Of a DNA stretch of 64,000 nt, positions 1 to 12,036 are shown in pieces (positions within the stretch are counted from its first letter, which is position 1; every line of letters begins with the position of its first letter). This DNA comes from Macrostomum hystrix. Lineage: Eukaryota; Platyhelminthes; Macrostomidae. The stretch spans positions 1,674,001 to 1,738,000 of the forward strand of contig CATNEN010000038.1 in the NCBI GenBank assembly GCA_950097015.1. Reading direction: 5' to 3'. Made by a program: the position numbers and the translations under genes. The notes under the pieces are model-generated. The model searched no databases. It was not told the origin of the DNA and worked only from the letters and a program-made list of their open reading frames with translations.

Positions 1-614
1 AAAGATTTAGATGGAGGAGTTTTTTGTAAGTTTTTAATAGAGCATCTGTTCTTTATATGGCAGTGCTGCAGTTCCTATGTCTTCTGACACTGCTCACACA
101 CCTACGTTACATATGAGTTCTCTGATCAGATTGCAGCTTAATCTTGCTTGCAGTTCATGTATATTTCTATCTACCCAAATATTTGCATGAATGCCTCAAC
201 TATCATTTCTAAGTTTTACCGTTTTTATGAGGAGTGGCTCATCACAGTGCTCATAGTCTCTATATTAACCATGTGAAGCCGGGTGACATTGCGATAAACA
301 CTGTATTGACAATTTTTATGAGGCCAATTTCTGTATACCTCTGCTGGATCGTTACCTGTGAATTCAAACACCTGCTATCTTTCATTGCAATGAATGTAAC
401 GACAAGCAATGCCGCAGACCATTCTACTTCTTCATGAAATCATTTAACAGGATAGATCGATGGCGCAATATATCATTTGCCTTTTTCGTGACCACTGGAA
501 TCGCTAAGTATGAGTGTCTACTATGGCTACCCGACTATGGGATCTAGAGGTATTCGTCAGTTACAGCTTTTGTGTCAATTTGGCTTTGAATTGAAGTCAC
601 AAGATTGAGTGCAA
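1..614. other. AT-rich flank without recognised gene
   Basis: I see no convincing coding region or RNA gene here. The open frames are short and look like nothing I recognise. This is the 3' flank of the CRAL-TRIO gene on the minus strand. Confidence 0.5.
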
Positions 615-620
615 TTTATT
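615..620 (-). promoter_or_regulatory. Candidate poly(A) signal of the CRAL-TRIO gene
   Basis: The plus strand reads tttatt, that is AATAAA on the minus strand, about 250 bases past the stop codon of the minus-strand CRAL-TRIO gene. Position and orientation fit a polyadenylation signal. There is no transcript evidence. Confidence 0.35.
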
Positions 621-702
621 CCGCTTGTGCATTAATAGCCCATAAGATTCATATCCCAAGCTTTGTACTCGAAATAAAAAAGGAATATTTTTAGAGTTAA
701 TA

Positions 703-733
703 AGATCTCTAAAAGCTGTTAAAGCTTTTAGAG
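703..733. repeat. Short perfect inverted repeat
   Basis: Arms CTCTAAAAGCT and AGCTTTTAGAG flank a few bases. It lies just downstream of the CRAL-TRIO stop codon, so it could fold in the 3' UTR. No function can be assigned. Confidence 0.4.
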
Positions 734-871
734 AATTGCGATCGAGGAAACTGAGAATCAGCGAACTTTTAAGCTCTCGCTGAGAAAGGTCAAGACCTTT
801 TTACGATTATTTTGAGTTTACTTGTCAGACTTCAACACAAGCCAAAGAGTTCTATTACTTAATGACTGACC

Positions 872-3339
872 TCATGACGGCACATTCGCTTCGCTAGCAA
901 TCGACGGATGCGGCCGGTGTCCCGACGGATGCCTCTGCTTGATATATTTCTCAACATAGCTCTTCTCACCTCTGGGGTCGTGCACCTGATCCGGCTCAGT
1001 TGCGGCGGACCCTTCCGGTGCTGTCCAGAAAGGCATGTGCGGCTGCAAATTGCGCTCAACCTCGCGAGCCATCCAACGGGCCAGAGGCCGGTCGAAGCAC
1101 TCCCGCAGCTGGAACTCTAGATTTCCTCTAGGCAGCAGCATGACGTCTTGCTTGTGCCCAGTCAGATGGATGATGGGCTTCAGCAGTAATCTTGTTACAC
1201 TGAAGGAACAAGAGCAAGTGTACCGCACTTAAGAAGCAATCCGACGTTTAGCGACGTCGGTGACGGGCGAATTAAAACATCAGCGCAAAACCGTCGAGAA
1301 ACGAGAAGCAAAGAACAATGGCTGGACCTAGGTCTAATGTACATGCTACCGTTATTCAGACACGTCACAACAGTTAGTCGTCGCCTGTAAATTCCTGCCC
1401 ATCTTTCTTTATCCATCCTTCACACAAAAACACGGAACATGGTTTAGGCTGAGTTGTATTTCTCAATCCGTGGTCTTCGACTTCACGAGCCTGAGCACGA
1501 CCGACTGAGGCTACAACACACACAACTGCTTATCAGCCGAGTCAGTTGAGATTTATAGTGGAGTCTGATCAAAAACACATTTTAGCTAGTTTAAATGTTA
1601 AAAATAACACTTGCCTGTCCATGTTTAGTGTCAAAGCATAGCTTATCCTCGAAGGGAAATACCGCAGCATCTCGCCAAACTGGGACACTGCGTCAGTGCG
1701 GATGTGACTCATGCGCATACCGGTGGTGTCAAAAACAATCACTAGAGTGTGCTGATCCTCAGGAATGGTCTTCTCGGCCTCACGGACCGCGAGTATCATG
1801 TGAAGGAAGTAGCTGTGTACCTGCTCCGGCTGGACCCCGGTCTCGAGGTCCTGATTTAGGCAGGTGTACAGAACAGGTCTGCCCACAAGGTCGAAGCCGA
1901 CCTGTGGAATGCACAAATTTGGCATTGTTGTTTTTACTAGCTGTGAGGGCGCAGCCGCGGAAAGAAGGCTTGGGGGCTTGTCGTGCGATTCCCGCCCTTG
2001 AGGGCCAACCTCCAAGGCACAGTGAAGTGTTCACTGCCTGACGATGAGAAAGTCAGGACGAATGTACACACCTGCGTGAGCGTGTGCCTGTGTAAGGTAT
2101 TATTGTGCGTGTGTGCTCCGGAGTCAGCGAAATAGGCAGAATTGCTTCCTCGCTGGCTGCGGGTCTAGTGTCACCAAATAATATTCCAGCAGCCCTTATG
2201 CAATTATTATTCCCATTGTTATTATGTCTATAATAATTCTTATTATTTTACGAACAGTGGATGTAATTAATTTTATTAGTAATGGACGTTAAATCTCTAT
2301 TTAATAGTTCGTGTACATTATGAAACTGCTTTGTACCTGGCGGAAGCTGTGATATCCGGGTTTGCGAGTACAATCGGTGCAGGCATTGATGTAATCCAGC
2401 GAGTACTTTCTGTGAACGGCGCGGGCTGTCAGCAGGCGCTCCAGGCTGGACGGGAAGTCGCATTGGCACCTGGCCAGCAGGCGAATCAGGAACTGGTCGT
2501 TCAGGAGGATGGCGCGCTCGTTCTGCATTGTTTTTTTTTCAAGAGGAAAATTCGAAAGACTGTGCTGCTGAAGCAAGTAGGATTATGCCACATGTACTCG
2601 AAGTTCATGTTACATCTAAAAATGAAAGTATATAAACTGTAACAAACTCCTGTCTAACAAGTATCACTCCTCCTGTCTAACAAGTATCACCCCTCCTGTC
2701 TAACAAGTATCACTCCTCCTGTCTAACAAGTATCACTCCTCCTGTCTAACAAGTATCACTCCTCCTGTCTAACAAGTATCACTCCTCCTGTCTAACAAGT
2801 ATCACTCCTCCTGTCTAACAAGTATCACTCCTCCTGTCTAACAAGTATCACTCCTCCTGTCTAACAAGTATCACTCCTCCTGTCTAACTGCTTCTGACTA
2901 AAATGCATCGATTCTGTCTAACAGATATCGCTAATGTAACCGCCGAAATATTACTCAGCTATTTAGGTGCCTAGAGCATACCTTAGGTGCCTATAGAGTG
3001 GCGAAGATAGAGCCAAATAAAAAACCCGACCTCGGTAAATTCTAGCAGTTTCAGGGCAGCGGAATTGGCCTCGCAGTCGGACGCCCCCTTGATCTGGGCC
3101 TCTCTCACGTGCTCCTTGAACTCGGTGAGTTTGTCTGACGCCTGGCGAAAGTTTCTGTCGCAGCAGGCGCAGCTGACGCGTTGCATAACAGGCTCTGAGC
3201 ACAACACCATTCTGCGGTGAAACTTCACGGACCAGATTAGATTCAGCATTGCCGTCTCCTCTTTCGAGTCATCGCTGGAAGCCGTGGATTCTGTGCTGGA
3301 CGATACACTAGGCTCCGCTGAGGGAGACGACATTCTCAC
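872..3339 (-). CDS. CRAL-TRIO (SEC14-like) lipid-binding protein
   Basis: Four exons on the minus strand: 3339-3031, 2522-2337, 1901-1615 and 1199-872, giving about 369 aa with all phases closing. Exon 1 encodes a Ser/Glu-rich N terminus and the start of the CRAL-TRIO-N helices (LTEFKEHVREAQ). Exon 2 carries the NDQFLIRLL motif typical of that region. Exon 3 starts the lipid-binding fold (VGFDLVGRPVLYTCLNQ, then FDTTGM). Exon 4 has LKPIIHLTG, the usual segment after the lipid gate, and a tail of about 80 aa. Members of this family bind small lipids such as tocopherol, retinal or phosphoinositides in the cytosol and move them between membranes; the ligand cannot be read from sequence. The intron between exons 3 and 4 must use a GC donor (ACAG|GCAAGT) to keep frame. 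Intron 1 holds a 23-bp minisatellite and intron 2 a SINE. The family is clear, but orthology to a named member is not. Confidence 0.84.
1935..2235 (+). mobile_element. SINE family B copy, 5'-truncated
   Basis: This copy shares blocks with the other family B copies: AGAAGGCTTGGGGGCTTGTC, GGCCAACCTCCAAGGCACAG, CACTGCCTGACGATGAGAA and CCTCGCTGGCTGCGG. It ends in a run rich in TTATTA. It lies in intron 2 of the CRAL-TRIO gene, antisense to it. The tRNA-like head seen in longer copies is missing. Confidence 0.75.
2646..2888. repeat. 23-bp minisatellite in CRAL-TRIO intron 1
   Basis: About 10.5 nearly identical copies of a 23-bp unit containing TCCTGTCTAACAAGTATCAC. On the gene's strand the array ends about 123 bases before the acceptor of exon 2, and the unit contains GTTAGACAG|GAG, which resembles a 3' splice site. 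Confidence 0.95.
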
Positions 3340-3611
3340 ACTGGCCGATAATTATACCACCAAGTACACGTGCAAATTTGCGCGATTTCAATAACAGACA
3401 ACAGCTCTATAACTGCTGCATCAAGGGCTTTGCTGAAGATGACTGAGTCTCACAGATAATTCTATGGGCAAAGCTTATGACTTTAATGGGGTACGTTTCG
3501 CATGGGTTCATCACATGAGTACTGTTTTTTAGTCTAAACATCTCATGATGACAATACATGAATGTACAAATACAAGATATGTTAAGCCTCGGTTTCCTGC
3601 CAGTGCAATCA

Positions 3612-4600
3612 TGGAATCTGAAAGTCTGAATCCCGCAGGGAGAGTGGGATCTGAGAGTCTGAATCCCGCAGGGAGAGTGGGATCTGAGAGTCTGAATCCC
3701 GCAGTGAGAGCGGGATCTGAGAGTCTGAATCCCGCAGCGAGAGTGGGATCTGAGAGTCTGAATCCCGCAGTGAGAGCGGGATCTGAGAGTCTGAATCCCG
3801 CAGTGAGAGTGGGATCTGAGAGTCTGAATCCCGCAGTGAGAGCGGGATCTGAGAGTCTGAATCCCGCAGTGAGAGTGGGATCTGAGAGTGAATCCCGCAG
3901 TGAGAGTGGGATCTGAGAGTGAATCCCGCAGTGAGAGTGGGATCTGAGAGTCTGAATCCCGCAGTGAGAGCGGGATCTGAGAGTCTGAATCCCGCAGCGA
4001 GAGTGGGATCTGAGAGTCTGAATCCCGCAGTGAGAGTGGGATCTGAGAGTCTGAATCCCGCAGCGAGAGTGGGATCTGAGAGTCTGAATCCCGCAGCGAG
4101 AGTGGGATCTGAGAGTCTGAATCCCGCAGCGAGAGTGGGATCTGAGAGTCTGAATCCCGCAGCGAGAGTGGGATCTGAGAGTGAATCCCGCAGCGAGAGT
4201 GGGATCTGAGAGTCTGAATCCCGCAGTGAGAGTGGGATCTGAGAGTCTGAATACCGCAGCGAGAGTGGGATGTGAGAGTCTGAATCCCGCAGTGAGAGTG
4301 GGATCTGAGAGTGAATCCCGCAGTGAGAGTGGGATCTGAGAGTCTGAATACCGCAGTGAGAGTGGGATCTGAGAGTCTGAATCCCGCAGCGAGAGTGGGA
4401 TCTGAGAGTCTGAATCCCGCAGTGAGAGCGGGATCTGAGAGTCTGAATCCCGCAGCGAGAGTGGGATCTGAGAGTGAATCCCGCAATGAGAGTGGGATCT
4501 GAGAGTGAATCCCGCAGCGAGAGTGGGATCTGAGAGTCTGAATACCGCAGCGAAAGTGGGATCTGAGAGTCTGAATCCCGCAGTGAGACTGGGATCTGAA
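3612..4600. repeat. 33-bp intergenic minisatellite
   Basis: About 30 copies of a 33-bp unit containing GTGGGATCTGAGAGTCTGAA. Some copies have a 6-bp deletion (27-bp units), and single-base variants such as gcgag/gtgag are interspersed. Because 33 is a multiple of 3, long open frames run through it on both strands; they look like artefacts. It lies between the 5' end of the CRAL-TRIO gene and the 3' end of RPS27A. Confidence 0.95.
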
Positions 4601-4619
4601 ACACTAAATCCCTTAGAGT

Positions 4620-5128
4620 GGTTGAATCTGACAGTCTACATTCCAGAGTACGTTGAGATCTGACAGAACAAACTCAGAATTTGTTCACAGAACTCCGCAT
4701 ACAATAAAATAACATGCAGAACTATCGACTCCAACGAAAAAATTCTTTCCCGTGATCCACGTGTGAACAGAGATTATCAAGGATCCGAGAAAATCTTTAT
4801 AATAACGGCAGAATATAAGTTGTGCAGTTTGACTGTCGCCAGTGGCGTGTACTATGTTAAAGGATTATTGACAGCAGTCGAGTGAACAACTGGAACTGTT
4901 CTCAACTTTTACAGTTTTAGATTTGACCACAATAGTGCGAGCGCGTAAAAAAAACTCACACCGAAATTGAAACAGCAGACACTGTGTTTTCAGTTCCAGC
5001 TTTCTCAGTAATCCAAGCACATCTGCCATATTCAAAGCAGAATTTCGAATCAAAGATTCGCATTTTGTATTTCTGGCACCAGAACTTTATCTATCTGTCT
5101 CAGCATGAGGGCATCGGTCAGGAATCAA
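4620..5128. other. 3' flank of RPS27A
   Basis: AT-rich sequence between the 33-bp array and the RPS27A stop codon. I see no gene in it. Confidence 0.5.
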
Positions 5129-5626
<498 letters not shown>

Positions 5627-5784
5627 TCATTTCGAATGTTTGAATTTGTCAGACACTTCTGATAGTAGCGAGTGCAAGTTGCTAGTTTAAGTTTGAGATA
5701 TCTTTAAATTCGAACAGTGCATATTTTGTAGTCATCAAAGCTGAGGACAATCAACACTGTCCTAGATGAGGCATAGACGTATAT

Positions 5785-5965
5785 TTATTATTATTTGCAT
5801 GAGGGATGCGGGCAATGGCACACTATTTAGTGATACCTGACCCGCAGCCAGCGAGGATGCAATTCTGCCCATTTCGCTGACTCCTGAGCATACATGCTCA
5901 CACAGGTGTGTACATTTGTCATGACTTTCTCATCGTCAGGCAGTGTACACTTTCACTGTGCTTCA
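5785..5965 (-). mobile_element. SINE family B copy, truncated
   Basis: Begins with TATTATTATT (the reverse of the TTA-type tail), then has the family B blocks CGGGCAATGGCACA, CCGCAGCCAGCGAGGA, GCTGACTCCTGAGCA and CAGGCAGTGTACACTTTCAC. The head is missing. It lies upstream of RPS27A. Confidence 0.75.
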
Positions 5966-6187
5966 TGTATGATTTGATATGCAAAGACATAAATTTAAGT
6001 CCATTAAAAAACTGTTTAGCTGCGAGTTAAAAGCATTGCCAATATATTAACAATTTAGGCCTATTATATCAATGTACTGGCCTTTTATAGTTATTATAGT
6101 TTCAAGAAACAACTAGCTACTATATTGATTGCATGCAAGAAAGTTTTTATGCCTATGGCACTACTAATAAATTAGTTCTAGTAGTGC

Positions 6188-6490
6188 CAGAGGTTGTAGC
6201 CTAGTGGTTAGGGCGTCGGACTCACGACTTGAAGGTCGGGGGTTCAATTCCCGACTCCCCTGAACAATTTGTGTCCTTTAGCAAGACACTTAACTCTGGA
6301 TTGCTTCAGTTCACCCAGCTGTTAAATGGGTACCAGCATCAGCTGGGATAATTGAAGGTGCGTGTGGCGTCCCCCCAGTCCATGGACTGAACAGCTGTAC
6401 GCAGCCTTCAGATGCGCCGCGCATTTGCTGCGGCTGTGCTTTCGGCTGCACATCTGACCCAATTGGGGCAGGTGTAATCAATTATTATTA
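6188..6490 (+). mobile_element. SINE family A copy with tRNA-like head
   Basis: The first 75 bases have pol III promoter boxes of a tRNA: box A TAGCCTAGTGG and box B GGGTTCAATTCCC. A body follows with AGCAAGACACTTAAC and CTGTTAAATGGGTACCAGCA, a block of the kind found in many tRNA-derived SINEs, then GTGCGTGTGGCGTCCCCCCA and an ATTATTATTA tail. Other copies are at about 42345 and, inverted, at 52485-52660. A tRNA gene is unlikely because the repeat body continues directly from the head. Confidence 0.85.
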
Positions 6491-6867
6491 TAATTATAGT
6501 TCTAGTAGTTAGCTACTTTTAAGTGTTATTCCCAATACATTTATAAACTTAAGCACACATAGAAAAAATAGTGTTGTCATTTTTAATTATTCTTGATATC
6601 AAAATGATTATGCTTATATTTCCAGCATCCTGAGCCTCTAAATTAGTGAGAGATCAGTGGATATTCTAATAAATTAGACAAAAAACTAAATATTATATAT
6701 AGACAACAATACAGCCCAGCTGCAACACCAATCCACCATCCTGCCCCAGCGGTGACTTTAACTACTGGGCCAGCTACTAGAATAATGGGTTTATTAATAT
6801 CAGTAAGCATTGCTATTTGATTGTTTTTTACAGTGTTATTTATGCATCAATTGGAGCATCAAATTCT

Positions 6868-7293
6868 GGTACCTGGACACTTCGTCATCTTACAACTTTG
6901 TCATCCAGATGACGATCTGTCCAATATCTCAGAGGGTGGATGACGAAGAGACTTAGACTTGTGGACACTTCGTCATCTATAAAACAAAAGTTTTCAAAGT
7001 TAGAACAGAACCACCCCTCCCCACCTCCTCACATCGCGTTCGCACCTATCTTTCAACTCTTATAATGAAATCAGTTTTGACACCTCTTTTTGGCATTTTA
7101 AGATGTGAAGTGTGTTCACACCTCTGCCCCACCACCCCACCCTCACTTTATTGATGACGAACTTAATTGCTTATTTGTTATTAGTAGATGACGAACTGAC
7201 CAAACTTTAAAGCATGCCAATTGGCTGGATGACGAAGTGTCCTACCTTCCAAGTGGATGACGAAGTTGTAAGATGACTAAGTGTCTAAGATCC
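6868..7293. mobile_element. MITE with exact 8-bp target duplication
   Basis: A 426-bp element with imperfect terminal inverted repeats of about 40 bp (left end holds GACACTTCGTCATCTTACAA; the right end is its near reverse complement). The same core recurs as subterminal repeats near 6962 and 7224. It is flanked on both sides by CAAATTCT (6860-6867 and 7294-7301), an exact 8-bp target site duplication. No transposase is present. 8-bp duplications are typical of hAT, P and Merlin transposons, so a non-autonomous hAT-like element is the simplest reading. Confidence 0.85.
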
Positions 7294-7301
7294 CAAATTC
7301 T

Positions 7302-9490
7302 TGCCTCAACAAATACCTGATGAGTTGTAAGACTTCAATATACTTGACAGAATCAATGGTTAGGAGATCTTTTCCCTGACAACAAGCTAGCCTGGATGTT
7401 CATTGGTTGGTCTAGTACAGAGAGGATTTCTTAAATTTTTCTTGAAGTTTAGTTGCAATACAATAAAATTCCCTATAACTAGATACAGGCAAAAACACAC
7501 ATGTTTGTGTTGTCAATCTACTTGGCTTTTAGAATGCTTTCGAATACAACCCCAATAGTCTATTTGAGACTGTGGCAAATCATGTTAGACAACAAAAGGT
7601 CTCATTTAAAAGCCAGGTTTCTGCTCATGTAGACTGCTTGAGAACTGCATTTTGGGAATCTGGAGACAGACATTAGAAAAATTAGAGCTCTTTTCTAAAT
7701 TGGATTACATTCCTTAAATCATCCATTCCTTTAAACATTGAAGCATTCAATATTATATTTAACAGTGAATAATTCGGTTTTTTGTCATATAGTGTAGTGC
7801 CTGAACTTAACTTAACTTTTCTTGCACTATACATGTAGCTGCAACAATTAAAGATAAACAAATTTTGAAAAAACCAAGTGAAATAACCTCATATCTACAT
7901 ACATCTGTTAAAAAAGATCTTTTTAAAACTAGCCTTAATAAATTGCAGGATTTTCAAGAATTGTATCTTACTACTGAGGCAGGCACAAGAAATATTTTAC
8001 CGAAATATACAAAAGTTGAATTTACGCCAAAATATCAGAAATTATTTAGCGAACATTTTATTTGTTTAAATGTGCTTGTCAACCCCCCACTCAACTACTT
8101 TATATATATCGTGGAATTTTGCCTTAAAGAGACTCGACATTGGTTGTCCCAAATATAAAGTGTGGTGTTAGGAAGAAATAGATCTGAAGAATAGTGAACT
8201 GAGTGAAATAAGTTGAGGTTGTTCTTGTGTTGGTTACTGATTTAGAATAATATATAGTAATGTGTTCTGAATAGGAAATGTTAACTATAAAAATAATATT
8301 TGTGTTGAACTGGACAAATTTAATCCATTGGAAGCTCAATAGGATTGCTTAAAAATCAGTGCATTTAGGGAATTATTATAAGGTGTCTTGCCACTCAGAC
8401 ACAAAATCGCTATCATACTTGTAGTTTACTCTATGGTTACTCTATAGATTGCTATATAGTAACCATATGACATAGTGAATGCAGAGTTGAATAAATAGTA
8501 AGAATATGAGATAGGGCTTTGTTTGTATATTTCTTAGAATTCAATTTCCCACGAAAAGTTAATATTTTGTTTAACTTTGTGTAAAATTGTTTAAATGCAC
8601 CTATTGTTTAACTGCACTGAAAAATAAAGGTTTTAATGAAGTCGCGAAGGTGAGGAGTAGCGGAAGTTTTTACTATAAATACACGAGAGAAAGAAGGGAG
8701 AAAAACAACGTTCATTTGTGCATTCAGAATAAAGAAAGCTTGAATCTTGAAGTGTTTGTCTTAAAGAGTTATTTGAGAAAGAGACATTGCAAAAGAGGAG
8801 TAACCAGAGTGAAGAATAGCTGTAAATCTAGATCCACTGGAAAGCCCAAGATGGACTGAAGACTGAATTGAAGACTGAACTGAAGACTGAATTGAAGACT
8901 GAATTGAAGAGTAGTTGAAGAGTAATTGAAGAGTGATAAAGATGGATAAAGATGGATAAAAGAGTGATAAAGATGAATAAAGACAGATATAGAAAAAGTT
9001 ATAAGTAAGAAACAAATAGAGGAGATAAATACCAGCCACATTATAATGCTACCAGATTGAATACATAATGCTACCAATTTGAATTGAAATAAGAAATATA
9101 AAAAGTGAATAAAATAAGAACATACTAAAAAGACAGTATTTGAATAAAAGAACTTTGGATAAACAACAGTAAGATTCTAATTAAAAGACCTAGAACAACT
9201 TTGGTGGCATTGTTAAGATTAATATTGAATAAGAAGGAAGCCCTACGACAACTTTGGTGACAGCAGTAGAATTAATTTAGCCCTACAACAAATAGCTAAA
9301 TTTATAATATTGCAGTTTTGCAGATAGGAAATAAAAAATAAAGAGAGAGGGCCTACGACACTACTTTAGTTGTTCTTGCATGATGTCATCTGATGGTGCC
9401 TCTTTGACTTCTAGGGCTTGTGACATTTTTTGCTATTGCTGTTGTTGTAATTAGAAGAAAAGATAGGCCTACAAATCATGTAGATATAAT
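7302..9490. other. AT-rich intergenic DNA
   Basis: No recognisable gene. A 97-codon open frame at 7865-8158 lacks any domain I know and has AT-driven composition. Short tandem repeats (GAAGACTGAATT-type and GATAAAGATGGATAAA-type) occupy about 8855-8995. Confidence 0.5.
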
Positions 9491-9630
9491 GGACCCTAGT
9501 CACTTTGTCAAATGCTGTTTCGTCAAATCTTTGACAAAGTGACCAGAATTAAGAATTGCATAAATGTGTAAATGACAAAGTGACCAAAATTGCTGAGGCT
9601 AGAAATCTGCTTTTGTCAAAGTGACCAAGC
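9491..9630. repeat. Cluster of GACAAAGTGACC inverted and direct repeats
   Basis: The 13-base core TGACAAAGTGACC occurs inverted near 9498-9512 and direct near 9530-9544, 9572-9586 and 9613-9628. The preceding GGACCCTAGTCA recurs at about 10757. This resembles the subterminal repeats of the 6.9-kb MITE in style but not in sequence. No target duplication could be found. Confidence 0.55.
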
Positions 9631-12036
9631 TCTCTTGGCCATTTTGTTAGGCTAACTAGTTTTCAAATATTTGTAAAATGTGATTGCAGTGTGCAACATG
9701 ACTATGATATGAACATGCAATAGGCCCTATGCAAAATTACAAAAACACTGCTACTTTAGACCTGCCCACCAATCCTCCGATCTAGCCCTCCACTTTTTTT
9801 TAAGGACATGCAAAGTAAACAGATAATTGACTACAATGTACCCCGCCCCATTCCATAGGCCTACATGTAAATAGAATAAGAAAGGATGGCTGCTATAAAG
9901 TAGGCCTAGACAATAAATAAACTTAATAAAGGTCAGAGATGGTGAAAACTGACAACCTAAAGGTGGAAATATAACTAGGCTTAGGCAAGTGTCTATGTCT
10001 CGCGCAGGCTTCAAAATGTGTGCCGTGTTTTATTTACTGACAAAAATCGTGTATTAACACTAACACACTAACAGAATATGACGCTCATTTTTAATATTTA
10101 TACCATAGCTCCGAATTCACGCGTGCAAAAGTTTTTACATTGTTTATCACTAAATAGACTACAAATAGACTTTATCATGAAATGCTTAACAATATTTACA
10201 CCTGACACAAAGTTGGAAAACTTGTCTAAGTCTAATTATTAAAAACGAGTATTTAAAAAAACGTTGTATGATTAGGTTATTTTAACAAACGTAACTTTCT
10301 TTTTCATTTAATTTTTAAGACAACTAAAAAGTAGCATGATAAGTCAAAGTGTAAAAAAATATATTGTTTTGCAAGAACTTCCTTTCTTATAACGAAATTC
10401 CCTAAACTGTTACTTTAAATATTTTTTATTTCAATGACTTAACGAAGAACAGGGTCAAAATTTAAAATATTACAAACCACATTTTACTTTTTTTTGTTCG
10501 CATGCATTCTCTTTACTATTCCTTAAGTTTTCATTCGAAGTATATTGTAGGGAAGATTTTAATTGCTTCTTCTTTGGTTCATTTCTAAATGCAATTTGGA
10601 AGTAAATGCTACTTGTAACAATTAGTTTTTACTAGCTAACAGCTGTTCATACTTTTATACCCTTTACTGGTCCCATTTTCTGTTACAATTATGTGTTATT
10701 AATTTCAATTTTTTAAAAGATTTCTAATATACGTTAATGCTACTTTGTAAAACGTTGGACCCTAGTCATTTATTACACAGTAAACTATACTCCTGTGTTA
10801 ATTTCTCCGGTATAACTACAACTGCACATCCAAATACATGTTATATAATAAAAAGACATCATTGAAAACTTGTCAAAGCTTTGTACTGATCACGAAGTGA
10901 GTGTGTTTAGTAGTTCCTTTGTAGCATTGCTGAATGTTTAATGAAAACCGCTTGGCGTTTTATATGTTTGCAATCTTAACACTTGACAAGTAATAGATGA
11001 AGCCAAAAATCGATAAAAATGTGCTAAAGTTTACTAGAGCCAAGCGAAAAATTACTTAGCTGAATGGCATTATAATTTTTTTCACTTATTCTTTATGCCC
11101 ATCAGTTGCAACTGCATAATGGTGTTTTAATTACTCTCTACAAGGGGAAATTACTGTGCATTTTAATCTACTTGTTTTCAACTATTCGCATGCACCTGCG
11201 ACGAACTAGAGTTCGTGTGCAGACGAGTTTTCCCAGAAGTCAGAAGAAATTATGCAAGACCAATAACGATTTCTTAAAGTCAACCACGGCTTGTCAGCGG
11301 CAGCACCAGGGTCCCGGTTACTTGTTCTCGACTCCAATGTGTTTAGTCTTCAGCTAATTAAAATGACTTAATTATTTAAAATATCTGTACTCCTTAGACT
11401 TTGGCTATATTCCGCTCCGACGCTCGCTCTTACGCGACAAACCGTCTTTCAAGTTATATTTAAATTTGCGCCAGGTTTCTAGGAAAGATAAAGTAAACAA
11501 AAAATAAATAGTGACATCGTCACACACCAATTAACTTTAAGGTAATAGGCAGAGATGGACGAGTCCAGATCTTGTGCTTAAGTTCCTAAACTTGAATGTA
11601 CGACGAGGCCAAATTAATTTTGGGGCACTTCAGCACAATGTGCAGAATAGCTGACTGCCGCAAAATTATGTGAGTAGTCTCCACAGCCCTGCAGGCAAAC
11701 GTACGTTGTTTATAATTTACGTTGTTTATAATCTGCAAGTTCAGGAGTTTCAATCGTGATTTCTTAATTTGCTAATCGTACCCTATTCTAGTTAATCTAA
11801 AATTCACTTAACAAAAAGTAAATGCAAGCAATCAGTTTTACGAACTGTCTATGGAAAATTTACTGTATAGCTAAGCAGCTGTCAAAATTCCGTCTAGCTG
11901 GTTGTCTACCAAATATAAAGAAGAGCTCAAAACTTGATATAGTTAGCATGTTAAAGAACTGCTAACCAAAATCGATAACGTTTCTTGCTTTCTACTGATC
12001 AGATACCAAGTAATAAGAAGGAACGCAATTATTTCA
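9631..12036. other. AT-rich intergenic DNA
   Basis: Very AT-rich stretch upstream of the Kelch-like gene. I see no coding region, RNA gene or clear mobile element in it. Confidence 0.5.

Noticed and set aside
3407-4604. Minus-strand frames of 359 and 331 codons with 11-residue repeats
   Set aside because: Product of the 33-bp minisatellite; the opposite strand is also open and no flanking gene structure exists.
6190-6265. Functional tRNA gene at the head of family A SINEs
   Set aside because: Box A and box B are good, but the sequence runs straight into a repeat body shared by two other copies, and acceptor-stem pairing is not evident.
7865-8158. 97-codon ORF in AT-rich DNA
   Set aside because: No recognisable domain, AT-driven composition and no splice or promoter context; ORFs of this length are expected by chance here.
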